Shown here in pieces: positions 35,971 through 44,314 of a stretch of DNA of 64,000 nucleotides. Within the stretch, counting starts at the first letter, position 1; each line of letters opens with the position of its first letter. The DNA is taken from contig JADHLY010000003.1 in NCBI GenBank assembly GCA_016780385.1, forward strand, positions 1 through 64,000, in the 5' to 3' direction. The notes under the pieces were generated by a model, which saw only the letters and a list, made by a program, of their open reading frames with translations, was not told the origin of the DNA and did not search any database. This DNA is from Flavobacteriales bacterium. Its GTDB lineage: Bacteria; Bacteroidota; Bacteroidia; Flavobacteriales_D; Sanyastnellaceae. Position numbers and translations under genes: made by a program.

Positions 35971-36713
35971 TGGAAAACCTGCGCTTAGACAAACTGCTCG
36001 TCGAGCGGGGAATGGCCACAAGCCGGCCACGCGCAGAACAACTCATCGTCGAACACGGCGTCAAGGTCAACGGCCAAACAGTCCACAAACCCGGCAAAAA
36101 AGTAGCCGCCGATGCCGCCTTGGAGCCGCTGGGAGCAGAGCTGCAATGGGTGTCGCGGGGGGCGCTGAAGCTCGTTGCCGCTTTGGATGCATTTGGGCTC
36201 GACCCCACTGGCTGCACCGTGCTGGACCTCGGCGCCTCCACTGGCGGCTTTACCGAGGTTTGCTTGCACCGTGGTGCGGTGCAGGTCCACGCTGTGGATG
36301 TAGGGAGCGGTCAATTGGCCGACAAACTGCGCAGCGATGAACGGGTCCACAACCTCGAACAGGTTCACCTCAAAGATTTGACCGCCGGGCAGCTGCAACC
36401 CCGGCCCGATGTTGTGGTCATGGACCTCTCCTTCATTTCGCTATCACACGTTTGGCCCCGACTCACCGAATGGGTAGCGCCCAAAGGATGGGGCGTTGCG
36501 CTCATCAAACCCCAGTTCGAGGTCGGGCCCGCCCATTTGGGCAGAAATGGCATCGTCCGAGACGACAAAGTGCGCTTAAAAGCGCGCGCGCGCTGTGTGG
36601 CCGAAGCAGAAGATGCCGGGCTCCACTGCTCACCCCCCATTGATTCGCCGATTGAAGGCGGAAGTGGCAACCGTGAATTCCTCCTTCACTTCACATGGGG
36701 ACACCGCGGCTGA
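35970..36713 (+). CDS. tlyA: TlyA-family 2'-O-ribose rRNA methyltransferase
   Basis: The 247-residue protein has an N-terminal S4 RNA-binding domain (about 3-62, RLDKLLVERGMATSRPRAEQ). An FtsJ/RrmJ-like methyltransferase follows with the SAM motif VLDLGASTGGFTEV (about 89-102), then AVDVGSGQLADKL and DLSFISL. In other bacteria TlyA methylates cytidines of 16S and 23S rRNA. It sits between sufD and sufS, overlapping the sufD stop by 1 base, which is an unusual place for it. The ATG at 35970 is fixed by that overlap; the frame open from 35778 is antiparallel noise inside sufD. Confidence 0.88.
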   Translation: MENLRLDKLLVERGMATSRPRAEQLIVEHGVKVNGQTVHKPGKKVAADAALEPLGAELQWVSRGALKLVAALDAFGLDPTGCTVLDLGASTGGFTEVCLHRGAVQVHAVDVGSGQLADKLRSDERVHNLEQVHLKDLTAGQLQPRPDVVVMDLSFISLSHVWPRLTEWVAPKGWGVALIKPQFEVGPAHLGRNGIVRDDKVRLKARARCVAEAEDAGLHCSPPIDSPIEGGSGNREFLLHFTWGHRG

Positions 36714-36741
36714 ACCTTTACTTCGTACAGCGGTTCCCCGA

Positions 36742-37977
36742 ATGATGGCCAACTCTTCCCTGCCCGATCGCATCCGACGCGACTTTCCAATCCTCGAACG
36801 CGAGGTGCATGGGAAACCCTTGGTCTATCTCGACAACGCCGCGAGCGCGCAGAAACCCCTGGCAGTCATCGAAGGGCAGCGCGAATACCTGTCAAACTAT
36901 CACGCCAACATCCACCGTGGCGCCCACCAACTCGCCCAATTGGCGACAGAGGCCTTTGAAGGGGGGCGGCGAAAAGTGGCCGAGCACATCGGTGCGCCAA
37001 ACGCAGCAGAGGTCATCTTCACTGCGGGTTCCACCGATGCCGTCAACCTCGTGGCCCAGTCCTGGGGACGCGCAAACCTCTCCCAAGGGGATGTGGTGCT
37101 GGTCACGCGCATGGAGCACCATGCCAACATCGTGCCCTGGCAAATGATCTGTGAGGCCGTAGGGGCCAAGGTTGAACCTGTCAATGTGCACGAAGACGGC
37201 ACATTGGACCTCGGTGATTTCCATGCCGCCCTCGAACGGTTTTCTCCGAAGATGGTCGCCTTTGTGCATGCCTCCAACACCCTCGGCACCATCAACCCGG
37301 TTGCGGACCTCTGCCGTGCCGCTTCGGACGCCGGCGCCTTGACCTTGGTCGATGGCTCGCAGGCGCTACCGCATTTGACCATCGATGTCAAGGCCATCGG
37401 CTGCGACTTCTATGTCGCCACTGCGCACAAGGCGTATGGCCCGACCGGAATTGGATTCCTTTGGGGACGAAGGGCCATCCTCGAGGCCATGCCACCCTGG
37501 CGGGGAGGCGGCGAAATGATCCAAAGCGTGTCTTTTGACGGCACCACCTACAACACTTTGCCGCACAAGTTCGAGGCCGGCACCCCGCATATCTCAGGAG
37601 GCATCGCCTTCGGTTTGGCCATCGATTGGATGCGCGGGGTGGGTGTAGAAACCATTGCTGCCCACGAACGCAGCCTCGTCGCCTACGCCCACAACGCCCT
37701 CGAAACCCTGAAGGGCGTGCGCATCATCGGCACAGCCCCGGAAAAAGTCGGCGTCGTATCCTTGGTAGTCGATGGCATCCACCCCTACGACCTCGGCACC
37801 CTGATGGATGGCCAAGGCGTGGCGGTGCGCACAGGCCACCACTGCACGGAACCCTTGATGCACCACCTCGGCCTTGAATCCGGTACCCTCCGCATGTCCT
37901 TCGCGGCCTACACCACTCCCCGAGAAATCGATGTCGCTGCCGCCGCTTTGGCACGGGCACTCGCCATGCTCCGTTGA
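36742..37977 (+). CDS. sufS: cysteine desulfurase SufS
   Basis: The 411-residue PLP enzyme removes sulfur from cysteine and passes it to SufE. It shows YLDNAASAQKPLAV at the N-terminus, the NIHRGAHQLA segment, AGSTDAVNLVAQSWG, EHHANIVPW, the PLP-binding Lys in ATAHKAYGPTGIGF and the catalytic Cys in RTGHHCTEPLM. The Cys is followed by Thr-Glu where Ala-Gln is common. Two ATG codons in a row (36742, 36745) are possible starts. sufE follows after 14 bases. The 28-base gap from tlyA carries no complete -7 box. Confidence 0.94.
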   Translation: MMANSSLPDRIRRDFPILEREVHGKPLVYLDNAASAQKPLAVIEGQREYLSNYHANIHRGAHQLAQLATEAFEGGRRKVAEHIGAPNAAEVIFTAGSTDAVNLVAQSWGRANLSQGDVVLVTRMEHHANIVPWQMICEAVGAKVEPVNVHEDGTLDLGDFHAALERFSPKMVAFVHASNTLGTINPVADLCRAASDAGALTLVDGSQALPHLTIDVKAIGCDFYVATAHKAYGPTGIGFLWGRRAILEAMPPWRGGGEMIQSVSFDGTTYNTLPHKFEAGTPHISGGIAFGLAIDWMRGVGVETIAAHERSLVAYAHNALETLKGVRIIGTAPEKVGVVSLVVDGIHPYDLGTLMDGQGVAVRTGHHCTEPLMHHLGLESGTLRMSFAAYTTPREIDVAAAALARALAMLR

Positions 37978-37991
37978 ACCACCCGAACACC

Positions 37992-38432
37992 ATGGCCGAA
38001 AACCACCCTTTGATCGAAGCCCGCCAGCAAGAAGTGATCGCAGACTTCGCCGTGTTTGACGACTGGATGGACAAGTATGAGCACCTCATCGAATTGGGCA
38101 AGGACATTCCCACCATTGATGAGGCCCGAAAAACAGACAGTCACCTCATCAAAGGGTGTCAGTCCCGCGTATGGCTTGCCGCAGATTCGGCCGCGGATGG
38201 CAACGTCCATTTCACGGCGGACAGCGATGCCATTATCACCAAAGGATTGGTAGGCCTCATGGTGCAGGTGCTTTCGGATGCGCCCGCACGGGCCATCGCT
38301 GAAGCTGACCTGCATTTTCTCGACGCCATTGGCCTCCACCAGCACCTCTCTCCCACCCGTTCCAACGGCCTGGCCAGCATGGTCCAACAAATGCGCCTCT
38401 ACGCCGCCGCCCTCGCAGCGCGCCAGGCTTAA
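37992..38432 (+). CDS. sufE: sulfur acceptor protein SufE
   Basis: The 146-residue protein accepts persulfide sulfur from SufS and hands it to SufB. The catalytic Cys is in LIKGCQSRVWL (near residue 51), and the family pieces WMDKYEHLIELGKDIP, TKGLVGLMVQVL and GLHQHLSPTRSNGL are present. An in-frame TTG at 37974 would overlap sufS by 4 bases. I prefer the ATG at 37992, which gives the usual N-terminus. Confidence 0.95.
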   Translation: MAENHPLIEARQQEVIADFAVFDDWMDKYEHLIELGKDIPTIDEARKTDSHLIKGCQSRVWLAADSAADGNVHFTADSDAIITKGLVGLMVQVLSDAPARAIAEADLHFLDAIGLHQHLSPTRSNGLASMVQQMRLYAAALAARQA

Positions 38433-38441
38433 CTTCACACC

Positions 38442-38753
38442 ATGCCCACTCAGCAAGACGTCATCACGGTCCTCAAGACCATCTTCGACCCCGAAATTCC
38501 GGTGGACATCTACGAACTGGGGCTCATCTACGAGGTCAAGTTTTCCGACGCTGAAGGCGGTCAGAAGGTGGACATCCAAATGACCCTGACTTCACCCAAT
38601 TGTCCAGTCGCGGAGTCCCTTCCTGCGGATGTGAAGCAGAAAGTAGCCTCCATGGAAGGCGTGGCGGATGCCGACGTTGAGATTGTATTCGAACCCGCCT
38701 GGACGCAAGACATGATGAGCGAGGAAGCCAAACTTGAACTCGGATTCCTGTGA
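38442..38753 (+). CDS. sufT: SUF-associated DUF59/MIP18 family protein (SufT-like)
   Basis: The 103-residue protein is a DUF59 (MIP18) domain on its own: VLKTIFDPEIPVDIYELGLIYEV at the start, the conserved TSPNCPVAESLP motif with Cys, and a C-terminal WTQDMMSEEAKLELGFL. Such proteins help load Fe-S clusters onto targets. Bacteroidota forms in SUF operons are usually named SufT, though true SufT in other phyla is longer. The next gene, dxr, begins with GTG overlapping this stop by 4 bases. Confidence 0.88.
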   Translation: MPTQQDVITVLKTIFDPEIPVDIYELGLIYEVKFSDAEGGQKVDIQMTLTSPNCPVAESLPADVKQKVASMEGVADADVEIVFEPAWTQDMMSEEAKLELGFL

Positions 38754-39949
38754 TCGAAGGCGTTCCCCACAGTGAGACTTTTGACCCTGGCGAAGGCCGT
38801 GGCCTTGCCATCCTCGGCTCCACGGGGTCCATCGGCACCCAAGCCCTCGATGTCGTACGCGCCCAACCCGGACGTTTCCGCGTAGAAGTGCTCACGGCGG
38901 GCCGCAACGCGGACCTGCTCATCGCTCAAGCCTTGGAGTTCAAGCCCAACGCGGTCGCCATCGCCGATGAGGCGCAAGGGCAGAAAGTCCGGGATGCCCT
39001 TTGGGAACACGACATCAAGGCCTACGCCGGCCAAGATGCCATCGCGCAACTCGTCGAAATGGACGGCATTGACATTGTGTTGACCGCCCTGGTTGGCTTT
39101 GCCGGTTTGCGCCCAACGATGAACGCCATCGCCGCTGGCAAACACATCGCCCTCGCCAACAAAGAAACCCTCGTGGTCGCTGGTGAAATCGTGATGGCTG
39201 CCGCCGACAAGAAAGGCGTCGACATCTTGCCCGTAGACAGCGAGCACAGTGCAATTTTCCAATGCTTGGCCGGGGAGTTCCACAACCCCATCGAAAAGCT
39301 CATCCTCACCGCGTCAGGCGGTCCATTCCGGGGCAGAAAGCGCGACGAGCTCGCCGCTGTTACCCGCGAACAAGCACTGAAACACCCCAATTGGGACATG
39401 GGGGCTAAAATCACCATCGATTCGGCCTCCCTCATGAACAAAGGGCTAGAGGTCATCGAAGCCCGTTGGTTGTTCGACGTGAAGGCCGCCGACATCGAGG
39501 TCGTGGTCCATCCGCAAAGCATCATACACAGCGGAGTGCAGTTTGAGGACGGCAGCATCAAGGTGCAAATGGGCCTTCCCGATATGAAGTTGCCCATCCA
39601 ATACGCGCTCGGATATCCCCAGCGCCTGTCCAATGACTTTCCGCGGTTCAGCTTCGCCGAATATGCGAGCCTAACCTTCGAGCAGCCCGACCTAGCAACA
39701 TTTAGAAACCTCCAGTTGGCCTACGACGCTTTGGACAGCGGAGGAAGTGCCCCTTGCGTGCTCAACGCCGCAAACGAAGTCGCCGTGGCCGCCTTTCTCA
39801 ACAACGAAGTAGGCTTCCTTGAAATGAGTGATGTCGTGGCACACGCGCTCAATACCGTGGAGCACGTGGCGAAACCAGACCTGGAAGCGCTCTTTGCCCT
39901 CGACCAGGCTGCGCGCGACGCCGCGAACGACCGCGTCAGACGGTCATAA
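38750..39949 (+). CDS. dxr: 1-deoxy-D-xylulose-5-phosphate reductoisomerase
   Basis: The 399-residue enzyme makes MEP, the first committed step of the non-mevalonate isoprenoid pathway. It has the NADPH motif LAILGSTGSIGTQALDVV (about 20-37), ALVGFAGLRPTMNAI, ANKETLVVAGE, LPVDSEHSAIFQ, LTASGGPFRG, TIDSASLMNKGLEVIEA and QSIIHSGVQFEDGS. The start is a GTG at 38750 overlapping the sufT-like gene, which puts dxr at the end of the SUF transcript. Later MEP enzymes (IspG, IspH) are Fe-S proteins, so shared expression makes sense. Its 3' end overlaps the convergent frr gene by 14 bases. Confidence 0.94.
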   Translation: MIEGVPHSETFDPGEGRGLAILGSTGSIGTQALDVVRAQPGRFRVEVLTAGRNADLLIAQALEFKPNAVAIADEAQGQKVRDALWEHDIKAYAGQDAIAQLVEMDGIDIVLTALVGFAGLRPTMNAIAAGKHIALANKETLVVAGEIVMAAADKKGVDILPVDSEHSAIFQCLAGEFHNPIEKLILTASGGPFRGRKRDELAAVTREQALKHPNWDMGAKITIDSASLMNKGLEVIEARWLFDVKAADIEVVVHPQSIIHSGVQFEDGSIKVQMGLPDMKLPIQYALGYPQRLSNDFPRFSFAEYASLTFEQPDLATFRNLQLAYDALDSGGSAPCVLNAANEVAVAAFLNNEVGFLEMSDVVAHALNTVEHVAKPDLEALFALDQAARDAANDRVRRS

Positions 39950-40499
39950 TGTCCTCCTCCTTGGAGGAGATGCGCGCATCCACCTGCTTGGTAAAATCGT
40001 CCGTAAGGGACTGCACATTGGATTCGCCGGCCTTGATGGCATCCTCGCTCGCCCCATCGTCTTTCGTCGCCTTAATGGCATCATTGGCGTCTTTGCGCGC
40101 ATTCCGGATGGACACCTTGGCGTTTTCTCCCACAGACTTCGCCTGCTTGGCAAGCTCCCTGCGGCGCTCCTCAGTCAACATTGGCACCGAAATGATCAGC
40201 ACTTCACCATTGTTCATCGGGTTCAGTCCGAGGTTGGCGTTGGTGATCGCCGCAGCAATCGGGTCCAACATCGACTTCTCATAGGCCTGCACGGTCAGCG
40301 TCCGGGGGTCTGTGGTGGAGACATTGCCCACCTGATTCAGCGGTGTCAACGAGCCGTAATAATCCACCTTCACGCTTTCCAACATGCTCGGATGTGCCTT
40401 TCCGGCGCGGATCTTCCGAAGCTCAGTATCGAGGCGCTCCATGGCCTTCTGCATGTCTTCTTTTGCCGAATCAAAGGCGAGGTCAATCATTTCACTCAT
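39936..40499 (-). CDS. frr: ribosome recycling factor
   Basis: The 187-residue protein splits the ribosome after termination together with EF-G. It has the three-helix bundle pieces KAMERLDTELRKIRAGKAHPSML, the beta domain VDYYGSLTPLNQVGNV, and LIISVPMLTEERRRELAKQA and VSIRNARKDAND. Length is normal. It is the last gene of the rplM-rpsI-rpsB-tsf-pyrH-frr operon, 10 bases after pyrH. Its 3' end runs 14 bases into dxr on the opposite strand. Confidence 0.96.
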   Translation of the reverse strand: MSEMIDLAFDSAKEDMQKAMERLDTELRKIRAGKAHPSMLESVKVDYYGSLTPLNQVGNVSTTDPRTLTVQAYEKSMLDPIAAAITNANLGLNPMNNGEVLIISVPMLTEERRRELAKQAKSVGENAKVSIRNARKDANDAIKATKDDGASEDAIKAGESNVQSLTDDFTKQVDARISSKEEDIMTV

Positions 40500-40509
40500 G
40501 GGAATCCTA

Positions 40510-41217
40510 TCAGACGGTTACAATGGTACCAACCTCTTCACCCTGCACGATGCGGGACAGGTTGCCAGCTTGGTTAATGTCAAATACAATGATGGGCAAC
40601 TTGTTTTCATTACACAAGGTGAAGGCCGTCATGTCCATCACCTTCAAGCCGCGTTTGAATACCTCATCAAAGGTCAACGTGCTAAACCGCTCCGCTGAAG
40701 GGTCCTTTTCTGGGTCTGCCGTATAGATGCCATCCACTCGGGTGCCCTTCAAAATCACATCGGCCTCGATTTCAATGGCCCGAAGCGATGCCGCGCTGTC
40801 TGTGGTAAAAAACGGATTGCCTGTACCCGCACCAAAAATGACCACCCGGCCTTTCTCCAAGTGCCGCATGGCCCTGCGACGGATCACAGGCTCTGCGATG
40901 GCCTTCATCTCGATGGCGCTTTGCAGGCGCGTATCCACGCCAATGTGCTCGAGCGCACTCTGCAGCGCCATGGCGTTGATCATGGTCGCCAACATGCCCA
41001 TGTAGTCGCCTTGCGTGCGCTCCATTCCGCCCTCGGCAGCCTGAACTCCGCGAAAAATATTGCCGCCTCCAATCACAATCGCGCATTCCACGCCTTGCTT
41101 CACGAGGGCCTCAACTTCCCTCGCATAGAGCGCAAGTTGTTGATTATCAATTCCAAACTGCTTCTCGCCCATGAGGGCCTCACCACTCAGCTTCAGGAGG
41201 ACACGCCGGTATTTCAT
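40510..41217 (-). CDS. pyrH: UMP kinase
   Basis: The 235-residue amino-acid-kinase-fold enzyme phosphorylates UMP to UDP. It has [20 protein letters not shown] at the N-terminus, [43 protein letters not shown], ending [22 protein letters not shown]. The ATG at 41217 (MKYRRVLL) was chosen; the longer frame begins inside the hairpin region behind tsf. A terminator-like hairpin sits between tsf and pyrH, so its expression may be partly uncoupled from the ribosomal genes upstream. Confidence 0.96.
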   Translation of the reverse strand: MKYRRVLLKLSGEALMGEKQFGIDNQQLALYAREVEALVKQGVECAIVIGGGNIFRGVQAAEGGMERTQGDYMGMLATMINAMALQSALEHIGVDTRLQSAIEMKAIAEPVIRRRAMRHLEKGRVVIFGAGTGNPFFTTDSAASLRAIEIEADVILKGTRVDGIYTADPEKDPSAERFSTLTFDEVFKRGLKVMDMTAFTLCNENKLPIIVFDINQAGNLSRIVQGEEVGTIVTV

Positions 41218-41253
41218 CGGACGTGAATATCCGACGATTCCGCGACCCTCCCC

Positions 41254-41288
41254 AAAAGAAAACGGGCCACCCTTTCGAGCAGCCCGTT
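41254..41288 (-). terminator. intrinsic terminator or attenuator between tsf and pyrH
   Basis: Read on the minus strand, aacgggc (41288-41282) and gcccgtt (41267-41261) form a 7-bp stem with a 14-base loop, followed by the T-rich tract ttcttttg. It sits inside the operon, so partial readthrough into pyrH-frr is expected. Confidence 0.65.
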
Positions 41289-41311
41289 CATTCGTTTGAT
41301 TTGATGGAGAA

Positions 41312-42139
41312 TCAGTCGAGGCTAACCCGGCTGAAACCCGTGATGATGCGGTCTGCACCAGCAGCTTCCTTGACGTAGTCAGCCACACTTTTCTTGTTGT
41401 CCTTGATGAAGGCCTGGTGAACCAAGGTCACCTCCTTGAACCACTTCTTGAGGCGGCCCTTAGCGATGTTGGCAGCCATCTCTTCTGGCTTGCCTTCCTT
41501 GATGGCCAACTCCTTACCGATCTCCAATTCCTTGTCGATGGAGGCTTGGTCAATCGAAGTCTCGTCCAATGCGATCGGCGACATGGCTGCAGCTTGCATC
41601 GCTACGTCCTTGCCCACTTGTCCATCCACGGCACCATTGAAGGCGACGAGGGTTGACAAACGGTTACCAGGGTGGATGTATGCCACTACTGCATCACCTT
41701 CGACCTGCTCATAGCAGTTGATTTCGATGCGCTCACCGAGGCGGCCCATCTGGTTGGTGATTTCCTCACCCACGGAGACACCTGAAGGGTGCGCTTGCCC
41801 GAGCAAAGCGTCCTTGTCGGCCGCACCAGATGTGACAGCAATGTCGAGGATGCTCTGAGCAAAAGACACGTAGTCCGAGTTCTTCGCAACGAAATCCGTC
41901 TCGCAGTTCAAGGAAATGATACAACCGCGGTTGCCCGCTTCGTTGGTCGCGGCCAGGACAGCGCCTTCACCGATTTCATTGTCACCGCGCTTGGCAGCGA
42001 TTTTCTGGCCCTTCTTACGAAGGATCTCGATGGCCTTATCAAAGTCGCCTTCGGCTTCGGTCAAGGCCTTTTTGCAATCCATCATGCCGGCTCCGGTTTG
42101 CTTGCGGAGCTTGTTGACTTCAGCTGCAGTAATGCTCAT
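41312..42139 (-). CDS. tsf: translation elongation factor Ts
   Basis: The 275-residue protein is the nucleotide exchange factor for EF-Tu. It has the UBA domain at the start ([20 protein letters not shown]), the core signature [14 protein letters not shown] and [11 protein letters not shown], followed by two subdomains with [18 protein letters not shown]. Length is normal for Bacteroidota. It follows rpsB after 83 bases, as in most bacteria. A hairpin resembling a terminator comes after its stop. Confidence 0.97.
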   Translation of the reverse strand: MSITAAEVNKLRKQTGAGMMDCKKALTEAEGDFDKAIEILRKKGQKIAAKRGDNEIGEGAVLAATNEAGNRGCIISLNCETDFVAKNSDYVSFAQSILDIAVTSGAADKDALLGQAHPSGVSVGEEITNQMGRLGERIEINCYEQVEGDAVVAYIHPGNRLSTLVAFNGAVDGQVGKDVAMQAAAMSPIALDETSIDQASIDKELEIGKELAIKEGKPEEMAANIAKGRLKKWFKEVTLVHQAFIKDNKKSVADYVKEAAGADRIITGFSRVSLD

Positions 42140-42222
42140 AATGTTGGTGGTTTTGCGCAGTGAACCAAATCAGCTTGCGCGAGGGGTTTCAAGGGGTATG
42201 AAGAAATCAAAAAAGGTATCGC

Positions 42223-43173
42223 TCAAGCTTCCTTATCGCCTTCCTCCTCAGCAGCGGGTGCTTCCTCAGCGGCAGGCGCTTCCTCAGCAGCAGGGGCTTC
42301 CTCAGCAGCAGGGGCTTCCTCAGCGGCAGGCGCTTCCTCAGCAGCAGGGGCTTCCTCAGCGGCAGGGGCTTCCTCAGCAGCAGGGGCTTCCTCAGCGGCA
42401 GGCGCTTCCTCAGCAGCAGGGGCTTCCTCAGCGGCAGGCGCTTCCTCAGTAGCCGCTTCCTCGGCAGCAGGAGCATCCTTATCGGCACCGCGCTCAGCAA
42501 GGCCTTCCTTCACCCCCTCAACAATGGCGTCCACGACAGCCTTGATGGACTTGCTCGCGTCGTCGTTTGCTGGAATGGGGAAGTCAACAGGACGGGGGTC
42601 GCTGTTCGTATCCACCATGGCGATCACAGGGATGCCGAGCTTCTTGGCTTCTGCCAAAGCGATGTGCTCCTTCACCACGTCCACGATGAAAACGGCAGCA
42701 GGGATGCGGTTCATGTCCGAGATTGAACCGAGGTTCTTCTCGAGCTTGGCACGCTGACGGCTGACCTGCAAGCGCTCACGCTTAGACATGGTGCTCAGCG
42801 TACCGTCGGCCTCCATTTTGTCGATCTGCGTCATTTTGCGGATCGCCTTACGGATGGTGGCGAAGTTGGTCAACATACCACCTGACCAGCGCTCCGTGAC
42901 GTACGGCATGTTCACAGACTCAGCAGCCTCGGTGACAATGTCCTTGGCCTGCTTCTTCGTCGCAACGAAGAGGATGCGCTTGCCGCTCTTGGCAATCTGC
43001 CGGGCAGCAGCAGCGGCCTCGTCAACGAGGACCACCGTCTTGTGCAAGTCGATGATGTGAATGCCCTTCTTCTCCGTGAAGATGTAAGGGGCCATATGGG
43101 GGTTCCACTTGCGCTTGAGGTGGCCGAAGTGGGATCCTGCTTGAAGCAGTTGGTCGAAATTGGTGCGTGCCAT
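42223..43173 (-). CDS. rpsB: 30S ribosomal protein S2 with repetitive acidic C-terminal tail
   Basis: The first 230 or so residues are an ordinary S2 ([67 protein letters not shown]). S2 sits on the solvent side of the small subunit between head and body. The remaining ~85 residues are a low-complexity extension: one APAAEE, then AATEE, then eleven APAAEE copies in a row, and EGDKEA. The total of 316 compares with roughly 230-260 in most bacteria. The tail is negatively charged and probably disordered. The repeat is encoded by near-perfect 18-bp units, so its length may vary between strains. Confidence 0.95.
   Translation of the reverse strand: MARTNFDQLLQAGSHFGHLKRKWNPHMAPYIFTEKKGIHIIDLHKTVVLVDEAAAAARQIAKSGKRILFVATKKQAKDIVTEAAESVNMPYVTERWSGGMLTNFATIRKAIRKMTQIDKMEADGTLSTMSKRERLQVSRQRAKLEKNLGSISDMNRIPAAVFIVDVVKEHIALAEAKKLGIPVIAMVDTNSDPRPVDFPIPANDDASKSIKAVVDAIVEGVKEGLAERGADKDAPAAEEAATEEAPAAEEAPAAEEAPAAEEAPAAEEAPAAEEAPAAEEAPAAEEAPAAEEAPAAEEAPAAEEAPAAEEEGDKEA
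42243..42476. repeat. 18-bp tandem repeat array inside rpsB
   Basis: Twelve units encode APAAEE, eleven of them contiguous from 42243 to 42440. Units from 42261 begin cttcctcagc and end in agcagcagggg or a ggcaggcg-type variant, often alternating, which suggests larger duplications. One 15-base spacer unit (AATEE) precedes the last copy. It is a coding microsatellite-like array, not a CRISPR. Confidence 0.95.
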
Positions 43174-43197
43174 GATGCTACGTTCCTGGGGTTAAGC

Positions 43198-43234
43198 AAC
43201 AGCGAGGTAGCTTCGGATGAAGGTCCCCGCTGTT
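43198..43234 (-). promoter_or_regulatory. inverted repeat in the rpsB leader
   Basis: aacagcg (43198-43204) and cgctgtt (43228-43234) are perfect 7-bp arms, extended by gg/cc after one mismatch, around a 23-base loop. They lie in the 102-base gap between rpsI and rpsB, upstream of the rpsB ATG at 43173. An RNA stem here could serve S2 autoregulation or processing. Confidence 0.4.
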
Positions 43235-43275
43235 TGGATGCTAGCTGTATATGCTGAATTGGGGTAAGCTGGAAA

Positions 43276-43662
43276 TCAGCGCTTGGAGAACTGGAACTTC
43301 TTCCGCGCTTTCTTCTGGCCGAACTTCTTCCGCTCAACCATACGTGGGTCACGTGTAGTGAGACCTTCGGCCTTCAGGGTGGGCTTCAACTCTTCGTTCA
43401 GTTCAATCAGCGCCTTGGAAATCGCCAGGCGCAGGGCCTCGGCTTGTCCCGTGATGCCGCCGCCGTCAAGGTTGGCCTTGATGTCGAACTGGTCGAGGGT
43501 TTCGGTCAGCATAAAGGGCTGCTTGACCTTGTACTGAAGCGTAGGAAGCGGGAAGTACTCCGTGAGGTCCCGCTTGTTGATGGTCACCTTGCCGGTGCCC
43601 TGTGTCATATAGACGCGGGCGATGGCATTCTTACGGCGACCTGAGGTATTGATCGTCTGCAT
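43276..43662 (-). CDS. rpsI: 30S ribosomal protein S9
   Basis: The 128-residue protein matches S9: TSGRRKNAIARVYMTQGTGKVTIN at the N-terminus, the GGGITGQAEALRLAISKAL core, and the C-terminal LTTRDPRMVERKKFGQKKARKKFQFSKR. The last residues (FSKR) reach the P-site tRNA. Length is normal. It follows rplM by 5 bases, the standard pairing. Confidence 0.97.
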   Translation of the reverse strand: MQTINTSGRRKNAIARVYMTQGTGKVTINKRDLTEYFPLPTLQYKVKQPFMLTETLDQFDIKANLDGGGITGQAEALRLAISKALIELNEELKPTLKAEGLTTRDPRMVERKKFGQKKARKKFQFSKR

Positions 43663-43667
43663 GCGAA

Positions 43668-44117
43668 TCAGGAGGGAATGGCGTGAGCGGTGGGCTGCTG
43701 TGCCTCGTGGCTGTGCTCAGCACCAACGTATACGTGTAGGTTCTTATAGATGGCGCTACCGAGGCGGTTTTTGGGAAGCATGCCGCGTACAGCGTGCTCC
43801 ACAAGGCGCTCAGGCGTGCGCTCGCGCACTTCGTTGGCCGTGCGGCGGTACTGACCACCGGGGTAACCAGAGAAGCGGATGTACTCCTTGTCTTCCCACT
43901 TGTTGCCCGTCAACTCGACCTTCTCGGCGTTGATGACGATGACATAGTCACCACAATCAGCGTGAGGGGTGAAGTTCACTTTGTGCTTTCCGCGCAGCAA
44001 GCGCGCGATTTCAGAACAAAGACGGCCCAGACGTTGCCCTTCGGCATCGACCAGCAACCATTTCTTGTCGGCGTTCTCCTTATTGACGGAGACGGTTTTG
44101 TAGCTCAACGTATCCAC
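43668..44117 (-). CDS. rplM: 50S ribosomal protein L13
   Basis: The 149-residue protein matches L13: DTLSYKTVSVNKENADKKWLLVDAEGQRLGRL, LRGKHKVNFTPHADCGDYVIVINA, YPGGQYRRTANEV and AVRGMLPKNRLG. The start is a GTG at 44117, since Bacteroidota L13 normally begins MDTLSYKT and no ATG fits; the longer open frame runs back through the leader. A full promoter and a leader hairpin lie upstream. It heads the translation operon. Confidence 0.96.
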   Translation of the reverse strand: MDTLSYKTVSVNKENADKKWLLVDAEGQRLGRLCSEIARLLRGKHKVNFTPHADCGDYVIVINAEKVELTGNKWEDKEYIRFSGYPGGQYRRTANEVRERTPERLVEHAVRGMLPKNRLGSAIYKNLHVYVGAEHSHEAQQPTAHAIPS

Positions 44118-44129
44118 TGCGCTTCGAGT

Positions 44130-44155
44130 TGATAAACCCCGGAAAATTCGGGGTG
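44130..44155 (-). promoter_or_regulatory. hairpin in the rplM leader
   Basis: In the rplM leader, on the minus strand, accccg and cggggt pair around an A/T-rich loop (aattttc), between the -7 box and the GTG start. The leader of about 30 bases is mostly occupied by this stem, a feature of autoregulated ribosomal-protein operons. Confidence 0.4.
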
Positions 44156-44187
44156 CGAATATAGTGGCAATTCCGATGGGGTACAAA
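44156..44187 (-). promoter_or_regulatory. promoter TTTG-N20-TATATTCG of the rplM operon
   Basis: On the minus strand TTTG (44187-44184) is followed after 20 bases by TATATTCG (44163-44156). It is one of the two-part promoters in the window and drives rplM-rpsI and probably the genes beyond. Confidence 0.65.
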
Positions 44188-44314
44188 CCCCTGAGCAAGA
44201 GTGTTTCCCATGGGACAAAGTGGATGACAAAAGTGGTGGCTTTTGACCCCGTTCACAGCACATGGAAAACATCCCCCTCGACTTGGGCCAAGAGCATCGT
44301 AAAATTGAACCTTC

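Noticed and set aside
41916..42452. Gln/Pro-rich open frame on the plus strand opposite rpsB
   Set aside because: It is the antisense reading of the same repeat; the S2 core on the minus strand is unambiguous.
42243..42476. Regular 18-bp repeats as a CRISPR-like array
   Set aside because: Units are contiguous without spacers and translate in frame to APAAEE within rpsB. No cas genes are near.
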